Notes under the pieces: model-generated
Database searches by the model: none
What the model was told of the DNA's origin: nothing
Seen by the model: only the letters and a program-made list of their open reading frames with translations
Translations under genes and position numbers: made by a program
Assembly (NCBI GenBank): GCA_964478415.1
Contig: CAYZII010000066.1
Span: 1 to 11,341 of the forward strand
DNA length: 11,341 bases
Origin: Sulfuricystis sp964478415
Lineage (GTDB): Bacteria > Pseudomonadota > Gammaproteobacteria > Burkholderiales > Rhodocyclaceae
Direction of reading: 5' to 3'
Part shown: piece by piece, positions 5,838-11,341 of the stretch
Layout: each line of letters opens with the position of its first letter
How positions within the stretch are numbered: position 1 is the first letter of the stretch

Positions 5838-7027
5838 GCGCTGCCCGCGACGATCGGGAAGCCGTACAGCCTGCATTCGAGTGGGCCATTGAACAGCGGG
5901 ATGCGCCGCTGCGGCTTCAAGCCAATCAGTTTCGGCAGGCGGGTGTCGGCCGAGAAGAACCAGCACTGCCAGCCGACGAAGCGTTGCTTCAGGAGATCGC
6001 CCAAACGCGGGTAGAACGCGGCGAGGGCATCCCGTTCGCCGATCCGTTCGCCATAAGGCGGGTTGGCCACCATGATGCCGCTGGCCGCGGGGGGGTCGAG
6101 ATCGAGAATGTCGCAGACGTGCACCTCGATCGCGTGTTCGAGACCGGCATGGGCGAGATTCTGGCGGCAGCGCGCGACCGCATCGGCATCACGATCCGCG
6201 CCCCAGATCGGCAGTCTCCCGACGCTGCGGCGACGTGCGGCGGCCTCGATGCGCAGCCTTTGCCAGAGCGCGGCGTCGAAATCGCGCAGTTTGGCGAAGC
6301 CGAAGCCTTGTGTCGCGCGTGACAGGCCGGGTGCGACATCGAGTGCGATGCCGGCCGCTTCGAGCAGGAAGGTGCCGGAGCCACACATCGGATCCATGAG
6401 CGGCACGCCTGGCTGCCAGCCGATCAGCTTCAGGATGCCGGCGGCAAGGTTTTCTTTTAGCGGCGCGGCGACCTTGGCGATCTTCTGGCCGCGTAACCAC
6501 AGCGGCTCCCCGGACGTATCCAGATACAGGGTAGCCTGCGTCGCCGTGGCGAACAGATGAATGCGCACGTCCGGCGCGGCGGTATTCACGTCCGGGCGCT
6601 GGCCACACTCGGCGCGGAAACGATCGCAGACGGCATCCTTGACCCGGAGGGTGACGAATTCGACGCTCCTGAACGGTGCTCTCACCGCGGTGACATGGAC
6701 GCGGAGGCTACGTGTCACGTCGAACAGCTCGGGCCAGGTCACATCGTATGTGAGCCGATAGATGTCCTGTTCGTCACGATACTCGGCGCTGGCAATACGG
6801 CACAGCACGCGCGTGGCGAGGCGCGAGTGGAGATTGACGCGGTAACGAGTTTCCAGTGTGCCGGTAAAGCCGACGCCGCCGGCGGTTGTGACGATGTCTT
6901 TGCCACCGCAGGTCGCGATCTCTTCTGCGAGTAATGTCTCGAGACCGCGTGGGCAGGGCGCGAAGTAGGCCTGTTCGCTTGTGGCCGTGCCGCTATCCCT
7001 GCTGCGCCGGATGCCTATGCGGTTCAA
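5838..7027 (-). CDS. rlmL: 23S rRNA guanine-N2 methyltransferase RlmL (THUMP), C-terminal end missing
   Basis: RlmL-type enzyme expected to make m2G2445 in 23S rRNA using S-adenosylmethionine. 396 residues are visible before the gap. Order: N-terminal FAPCPRGLETLLAEEI at about 22-37, THUMP domain at roughly 65-172, a linker with GEPLWLRGQK at 173-182, SAM-binding motif MDPMCGSGTF at 211-220, catalytic MVANPPYGERIG at 319-330, and a C-terminal LIGLKPQRRIPLFNGPLECRLYGF typical of the family end. Only a few residues are probably lost in the gap. The E. coli protein carries a second methyltransferase (RlmK) fused at its C-terminus; the ending here suggests the single-domain form usual in betaproteobacteria. 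The only plausible start is a TTG that overlaps the hemJ stop (TTGA), implying coupled translation; no ATG or GTG occurs in frame before the homology begins. Confidence 0.92.
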
Positions 7028-7440
7028 AACGGTTTCACCACGACGAGGATCACGACGGCCAGCAGCACCAGCACCGGCAGCTCGTTATAGACGCGGAACC
7101 AGACGTGCGAGCGTCGGTTGCTGCCCGCCTGGAACTCGCGCAGCAGCCTGGCGCAATAGAAATGATAGACGAGCAGCAGCGCAACCAGGGCCGTTTTCGC
7201 GTGCAGCCAACCGCCGGAAAAACCAAACCCGAACCACAGCGCAAGACCCGTCGCCACGGCCAGCAGACCGATCGGCGTGACGAAGCGGTAGAGCTTGCCC
7301 GCCATCATGAGCAGGCGCGCGCGCTCCGCACCGCTCTCGGGCGGCACCAGCGCAAGGTTGACGAAGATGCGCGGCAGATAGAACAGCCCCGCGAACCACG
7401 AGACGACCAGGAAGATGTGGAATGCTTTCAGCCAGAGCAT
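7024..7440 (-). CDS. hemJ: HemJ-type protoporphyrinogen IX oxidase
   Basis: Small inner-membrane protein of 138 residues in the HemJ (UPF0093) family, which oxidises protoporphyrinogen IX to protoporphyrin IX in haem synthesis in bacteria lacking HemY or HemG. Four hydrophobic segments are visible, at about 8-30, 52-72, 82-100 and 120-136. Family features include H8 in the first helix (LKAFHIFLVVSWFAGLFYLPR), the LHAKTALV segment with H80 and K82, H93 in VYHFYC, and the ending YNELPVLVLLAVVILVVVKPF at 118-138 (a 'FNE...VVVKPF' family tail). It has a clear ribosome binding site (AGGAAAA at 7446-7452). Its start overlaps the upstream SDR gene by 13 bases and its stop overlaps rlmL, so the three genes form an operon. 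A distant CopD-like membrane protein is the main alternative, but the C-terminal tail favours HemJ. Confidence 0.88.
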   Translation of the reverse strand: MLWLKAFHIFLVVSWFAGLFYLPRIFVNLALVPPESGAERARLLMMAGKLYRFVTPIGLLAVATGLALWFGFGFSGGWLHAKTALVALLLVYHFYCARLLREFQAGSNRRSHVWFRVYNELPVLVLLAVVILVVVKPF

Positions 7441-8321
7441 GAGGATTTTCCTGTTTGACGAAGAGCCGCCGCGATACCGTCGGCGACGGTCGGATAACGC
7501 AGCTTCAGCTTCAGTTCGCGCTTCATGCGCGTGTTGTCGAGGCGACGCGATTCGTTGAGGAACGACAGCAACATCGGCGGTAGCCGTGTTTGTGCCTCTG
7601 TGCGTGTGATGCGTGGTGGACGTGGCAAATGATAGGCGTCGGCCAGCATGTCGAACCAGTCGCCCATACGAATTTCGGAGTCATCGCAGATGTTATAGCT
7701 GCGGTTGGAGCGGCCGCGTTCCAGTGCCGCGCAGCAGGCGGCGGCCAGATCTTCCGCGTGGATGTGATTGGTATAGGAATCCTCCTCGCGCAACAGCACC
7801 GGATCACCACGCCGCAGGCGTTCGAGTGGCAGACGGTCGGCGGCATAGATGCCGGGCGCACGCAGGATGGACACGGGCAGGCCGCGTCTTCCTGCGGCGC
7901 GCAAGCTTTGCTCCGCAGCGACACGACGACGCGCGCGTGGGGTGGTGGCACGCGGCGGGCAGGTCTCGGCGACGCGCGCGCCGTGGCGATTGCCATACAC
8001 ACCGCTGGTGCTGATGTAGACCAGCCTGCGTGGTAGACTCCGCGACCTGGCCAGTGCCGCGAGCAGCCGGCGGGTGCGCGGGTCGCCATCGCCCTCCGGC
8101 GGGGGAGGTGCGCTATGCAGCACCGCTTGTGCAAGGCCGGTCAGACGCAGCAGTGTGGCTGGCTGGTCGAGATCGCCGCGGATCTGCCGTACGCCGAAGG
8201 CGCGCAGCGCGTCATCCAGGTTGCGCACCAGTGCGTAAACCCGCCAGCGACGCGTGAGCACCGGCAGCGCCCGCCGCACGACATCTCCGCAACCGACGAT
8301 CAACAATCTTCTTTTTCTCAC
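7428..8321 (-). CDS. Atypical SDR-family NAD(P)-binding protein (YeeZ-like)
   Basis: Rossmann-fold protein of 297 residues resembling extended/atypical short-chain dehydrogenases of the YeeZ type. The nucleotide-binding turn is LLIVGCGDVVRRAL (about 6-19), where the third glycine of GxGxxG is Val15. The central strand is RLVYISTSGVYGN at about 99-111, followed by ILRAPGIYA at 152-160 and NHIHAEDLAAA at 185-195, typical of epimerase-like SDRs. The usual YxxxK active site would align with RARRRVAAE (129-137), replacing Tyr and Lys by Arg, so classical dehydrogenase chemistry is doubtful. The start is GTG: an in-frame stop at 8349-8351 precedes it and no better start lies between. It is the first gene of the SDR-hemJ-rlmL operon and is divergent from a flavin reductase with 14 bp between starts. 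Substrate unknown. Confidence 0.82.
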   Translation of the reverse strand: MRKRRLLIVGCGDVVRRALPVLTRRWRVYALVRNLDDALRAFGVRQIRGDLDQPATLLRLTGLAQAVLHSAPPPPEGDGDPRTRRLLAALARSRSLPRRLVYISTSGVYGNRHGARVAETCPPRATTPRARRRVAAEQSLRAAGRRGLPVSILRAPGIYAADRLPLERLRRGDPVLLREEDSYTNHIHAEDLAAACCAALERGRSNRSYNICDDSEIRMGDWFDMLADAYHLPRPPRITRTEAQTRLPPMLLSFLNESRRLDNTRMKRELKLKLRYPTVADGIAAALRQTGKSSCSG

Positions 8322-8335
8322 CGGACGATTATCGC

Positions 8336-9340
8336 ATGGCTCATCAAGTCACCCTCCAACCCACTAGCCACACATTCAGTGTCCCGGACGGCGTCACGAT
8401 CCTCAGCGCCGCGCTCGATGCCGGCATCAACCTGCCCTATGGCTGCAAGAACGGCGCTTGCGGCGCCTGCAAGGCCAAGGTGCTCGAAGGCAAGGTCGAC
8501 CTCGGCGCCGCCCAGGAAAGCGCGCTGCCCGCAGCGGAGCGGGTCGCCGGCATGGCGCTGCTGTGCTGTGCGCAACCGCTTTCCGATCTGACTATCGAAG
8601 TCCATGAGGTCGCCGCCGCGCAGGACATTCCGGTGAAGATGCTGCCCTGTCGTGTGGAAAGACTCGAGCGCGTTGCCGACGACGTGATGGTGATCCATCT
8701 CAAGCTGCCGACCAACGAACGGCTGCAGTTCCTTGCCGGCCAGTACATCGAATTCCTCCTCCCCGAGGGCAAGCGCCGCGCCTTTTCGCTGGCCAATGCG
8801 CCGCATGCCGACACCCTGCTCGAACTGCACGTACGCCGCATTCCCGGCGGCAGCTTCACCGAACATGTGTTCACGAAGATGAAGGTGAAGGACATCCTGC
8901 GCATCGAAGGGCCGTTCGGCACTTTTTATCTGCGCGAGGATTCCGACAAACCGATCCTGCTCGTTGCCGGCGGCACCGGCTTCGCGCCGATCAAGGGCCT
9001 GATCGAGCATGCGCTGCACATCGGCATCCGGCGGCCGATGCAGCTCTACTGGGGCGCCAGGAACCGCGCCGGCCTTTACATGAACGCGCTGGCCGAGCGC
9101 TGGGCCAAAGAGAATGGCATCGCCTACACGCCGGTGTTGTCGGAACCGGATGCCGGCTGGCAGGGCCGCACCGGCCTCGTCCATGAGGCGGTGCTGGCCG
9201 ACCACCCCGACCTGTCCGGCTGGCAGGCCTATGTCTGCGGCGCACCGGCGATGGTCGAGGCTGCCCAACGCGATTTCGTCGCCCAGGGTCTGCCGAAGGT
9301 AGAATTCTTCGCCGACGTGTTTTCTTACGCGCCGCGCTGA
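8336..9340 (+). CDS. 2Fe-2S ferredoxin / FAD / NAD(P)H reductase (AscD / 'CDP-6-deoxy-glucoseen reductase' type)
   Basis: Soluble one-chain electron-transfer protein of 334 residues. The N-terminal plant-type ferredoxin has cluster cysteines C37, C42 and C45 (CKNGACGAC) and C77 (MALLCC), i.e. Cx4Cx2Cx31C. The middle FAD domain carries RAFSLAN at 148-154, where RxYS is usual. The C-terminal NAD(P)H domain has GGTGFAPIKG at 212-221, CGAPAMVEAA at 301-310, and the ending FFADVFSYAP. This layout is shared by AscD-type reductases of deoxysugar synthesis and by reductases of ring-hydroxylating or methane/phenol monooxygenases. Databases usually call such betaproteobacterial genes CDP-6-deoxy-delta-3,4-glucoseen reductase, but no deoxysugar gene or oxygenase is present in this window, so the partner is unknown. 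The ATG has no clear ribosome binding site and the gene lies 14 bp from the divergent SDR. Confidence 0.9.
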   Translation: MAHQVTLQPTSHTFSVPDGVTILSAALDAGINLPYGCKNGACGACKAKVLEGKVDLGAAQESALPAAERVAGMALLCCAQPLSDLTIEVHEVAAAQDIPVKMLPCRVERLERVADDVMVIHLKLPTNERLQFLAGQYIEFLLPEGKRRAFSLANAPHADTLLELHVRRIPGGSFTEHVFTKMKVKDILRIEGPFGTFYLREDSDKPILLVAGGTGFAPIKGLIEHALHIGIRRPMQLYWGARNRAGLYMNALAERWAKENGIAYTPVLSEPDAGWQGRTGLVHEAVLADHPDLSGWQAYVCGAPAMVEAAQRDFVAQGLPKVEFFADVFSYAPR

Positions 9341-9345
9341 CCTGC

Positions 9346-9361
9346 GGGCCTGCCTTGGCCC
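9346..9361. terminator. Weak hairpin between convergent genes
   Basis: GGGCC (9346-9350), loop TGCCTT, GGCCC (9357-9361). It sits in the 50-bp space where the reductase gene and the cyclic-di-GMP gene converge. The 5-bp stem has no T-run on either side, so it is only a possible pause or termination element. Confidence 0.2.
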
Positions 9362-9390
9362 TCAGTGTGCCGTTTCGTCAGCGCCGACTT

Positions 9391-11341
9391 TCAGCAGCGG
9401 GCGGAAACCGTCTGAATGATGCTTTTCAGCCGTACGAGCAGCGCATCGCGCTTGATCAGCACCTCGGATAACAAATCCCGCGCGGCAGTGTGCTCGCCAC
9501 TGTCGACGAGCGCGACGATCCTGCGCCCGAGATCGTGGATTTCTCGATGCAGGGCATCGATCTCGCTCATTTCTGGGAACTGACCGTAACGCTGGCGACC
9601 TTCGTCGTCGAGCCAAGATCCGAAACGGCAGGCGTGGGGATCGAGCGGCAGCTGCTCGGCCAAATACATTTCGCCTTGCTCGACGCAGTCAGCCAGTCGC
9701 ATCACCCAGCGCCGGTGCTCGACTGCGGCCGTCACCAGCGGCAGGTCGCTGCGCGGCAGCACACGACCGGCAGCCTCGCGTAATGTCGCATCTGGCTGCC
9801 AGCTGGAAATCCACTCGGGCAATGCTTCGGCGAGCATCGGCCGGCCGATGCCATATCCCTGGGCCCGCTTGCAGCCCAGAAGCAGCAACATCTGGGCGTG
9901 TTCGACGGTCTCGACGCCTTCCGCGATCACCTCGTCCCGGAATGCCGCCGCGAGGCCGAGCACGCCTTCGATGATCGCCAGATCGTCGGGGTCGTGCAGC
10001 ATGTCGCGCACGAAGGACTGGTCGATCTTCAAAAGATCGATCGGCAGGCGGCGCAGATAGGCGAGCGAAGCATAACCGGTACCGAAATCGTCGAGCGCGA
10101 AACGTACACCCAGCCGGCGGCAGGTTTCCATCCGGGCCGAGACGCCAACCACGTCTTTGAGCGCCGCGGATTCCAATACCTCGAGCTCGAACAGTTCTGG
10201 CGGGGCTTGCGGATGCCGCGCGAGCGCCGCAGCGAGAAAATCGACGAAAGAAGACTGCTGCAGATGCACGGCGGGCAGGTTGATGCTGATGCCGATGTCG
10301 AGCCCCTGCGCCTGCCAGGTTTCGAGTTGGCTGAGGGCCGTCTCGATCACCCATTCCGAAAGGCGGATACCCAGATGGCGGTCGGTTTCGACGAGCGGCA
10401 GGAATTCGTTTGGCGAGAGCAGGCCGCGTTCCGGGTGCTGCCAGCGCACCAACGCCTCGACGCCGATGATGCGCATCGCGCGTAGATCGGCCTTGGGCTG
10501 ATAGTAAAGACGAAGCTCGCCTTGTTCGATAGCGGCGGCGAAGCGGTTGGCTGCTTCGATTCGCGACGTGGTATCGCGATCGACGGCAATGTCGAAGACA
10601 TGGCAGCGATTGCGTCCCGCCTGTTTGGCCAGATACATCGCCTGGTCGGCATGACGCAGCAGGGTATCGGCATCGCCGGCATCTTCCGGATAGAAAGTGA
10701 CGCCAATGCTGGCGGTGAGATTCACGCTCGTGCCATCCAGCGAATAGGGACGCGCCAGTTCGGTCAGCACACGCTCGAGCAGACGCAGATAATCGTTTGT
10801 ATCACTCCCTCCGGAGAGGACGAGCACGAATTCGTCGCCGCCGAGGCGGGCGACAGTGTCGGTTTCGCGCAATGCCGCCTGCAGCCGGTTCGCCACCTCG
10901 ATCAGGATGCGGTCGCCGGCGGCATGACCCCAGGTGTCGTTGATCGGTTTGAAACCGTCGAGATCGAGCAGCGCCACGGCGACACGCCCGCCATCGCGGC
11001 GTGCCTGGGCCAGCGCCATCCCCATCCGGTCGGCCAGCAGCGCACGGTTTGGCAAGTTGGTCAGCGGATCGAAGTGGGCGAGTTCCTTGAGGTTGTCGAA
11101 CAGCCGGGCGAGATTGTCGGCCATCTGGTTGAAGGCGCTGGCGAGCCTCGACAATTCATCGCTGCCCGGCAGCTCGATGCGTTCGTCGAGCCTGCCGGCG
11201 GCGAGACGCTGCGCGGCGCTCTCGAGCCTGCCGAGCCGGCGGTTGAGCCAATAATCGAGGGGCAGGAGCAGCAGCAGGCCGAACAGGATGCCGACCAGAC
11301 CGATGCGCAACAGCTTCATGTTCAGACGAGCGTGCGCTTCG
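9391..11341 (-). CDS. Membrane-bound cyclic-di-GMP protein: TM-HAMP-GGDEF-EAL-CZB (N-terminus outside window)
   Basis: Partial protein that continues past the right edge: the frame stays open (codons EAHARLN) upstream of the first Met at 11319, so a sensor region is missing. Residues counted from that Met. A transmembrane helix at about 5-22 is followed by HAMP at about 19-73. The diguanylate cyclase domain (about 82-245) has inhibitory-site RETD at 151-154 and active-site GGDEF at 160-164. The phosphodiesterase domain (about 258-505) has EAL 288-290, N347, E380, DDFGTG 410-415, K431, E467 and QGYGIGRP 487-494, all residues expected of an active EAL enzyme. A C-terminal chemoreceptor zinc-binding (CZB) domain spans about 530-635 with likely ligands H535, C564 (CRFGSW), H591 and H595. 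It probably makes or degrades cyclic-di-GMP in response to a membrane signal and zinc; the net activity cannot be predicted from sequence. Confidence 0.93.
   Translation of the reverse strand, partial: EAHARLNMKLLRIGLVGILFGLLLLLPLDYWLNRRLGRLESAAQRLAAGRLDERIELPGSDELSRLASAFNQMADNLARLFDNLKELAHFDPLTNLPNRALLADRMGMALAQARRDGGRVAVALLDLDGFKPINDTWGHAAGDRILIEVANRLQAALRETDTVARLGGDEFVLVLSGGSDTNDYLRLLERVLTELARPYSLDGTSVNLTASIGVTFYPEDAGDADTLLRHADQAMYLAKQAGRNRCHVFDIAVDRDTTSRIEAANRFAAAIEQGELRLYYQPKADLRAMRIIGVEALVRWQHPERGLLSPNEFLPLVETDRHLGIRLSEWVIETALSQLETWQAQGLDIGISINLPAVHLQQSSFVDFLAAALARHPQAPPELFELEVLESAALKDVVGVSARMETCRRLGVRFALDDFGTGYASLAYLRRLPIDLLKIDQSFVRDMLHDPDDLAIIEGVLGLAAAFRDEVIAEGVETVEHAQMLLLLGCKRAQGYGIGRPMLAEALPEWISSWQPDATLREAAGRVLPRSDLPLVTAAVEHRRWVMRLADCVEQGEMYLAEQLPLDPHACRFGSWLDDEGRQRYGQFPEMSEIDALHREIHDLGRRIVALVDSGEHTAARDLLSEVLIKRDALLVRLKSIIQTVSARC

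Noticed and set aside
5621..7027. A single 468-residue protein crossing the run of N
   Set aside because: The part left of the gap does not resemble the methyltransferase, and the phase across 100 filler bases has no meaning.
8318..9268. Long minus-strand open frame (316 codons) opposite the flavin reductase
   Set aside because: It mirrors the reductase codons in GC-rich DNA. Its translation is rich in His/Arg/Gln, resembles no family, and the plus-strand protein has clear cofactor motifs.
1..11341. Search for CRISPR arrays, tRNAs, insertion sequences, toxin-antitoxin or phage-defence genes
   Set aside because: No spaced direct repeats, cloverleaf-like segments, transposase motifs or defence domains were seen. 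All sizeable frames are explained by the genes listed.

Overview
The window looks like a stretch of GC-rich chromosome from a betaproteobacterium, probably of the Rhodocyclales/Nitrosomonadales type. This is inferred from gene content, gene order and protein similarity recalled from memory; no search was run. Genes are densely packed and mostly housekeeping. There is no sign of a phage, insertion sequence, CRISPR array, tRNA or rRNA. One assembly gap of exactly 100 N (5738-5837) interrupts the window, and the large gene at the right end runs off the edge.

Left part (80-3256, minus strand): a compact operon reading yggS (PLP homeostasis), proC (pyrroline-5-carboxylate reductase), yggT (membrane protein), a DUF167/YggU gene and apaH (diadenosine tetraphosphatase). 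Each junction overlaps by 1-4 bases or is separated by 3 bases, so translation is probably coupled along the whole chain. Divergent from it are pilT and pilU (3325-5510, plus strand), the two retraction ATPases of the type IV pilus. The 68-bp region between yggS and pilT contains a self-complementary GTATAC core that could act as a -10 element in both directions, a dyad over the predicted yggS transcription start, and a small hairpin just before the pilT ribosome binding site.

Middle (5580-8321): after pilU an unrecognised small gene begins and is cut by the gap. On the other side of the gap the minus-strand 23S rRNA methyltransferase gene rlmL is cut near its last codons. Upstream of rlmL in the same operon lie a hemJ-type protoporphyrinogen oxidase gene and an atypical short-chain dehydrogenase (SDR) that seems to lack the usual catalytic Tyr and Lys.

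Right part (8336-11341): divergent from the SDR, with only 14 bp between start codons, is a ferredoxin-NAD(P)H reductase fusion of the AscD / 'CDP-6-deoxy-glucoseen reductase' type. It converges on a large partial cyclic-di-GMP protein (TM-HAMP-GGDEF-EAL-CZB) in which every catalytic and zinc-binding motif appears intact.

I did not find a clearly new multi-gene system. The observations most worth a second look are the zinc-sensor cyclic-di-GMP protein, the symmetrical yggS/pilT control region, the apparently non-catalytic SDR next to an orphan flavin reductase, and the gap that truncates two genes.
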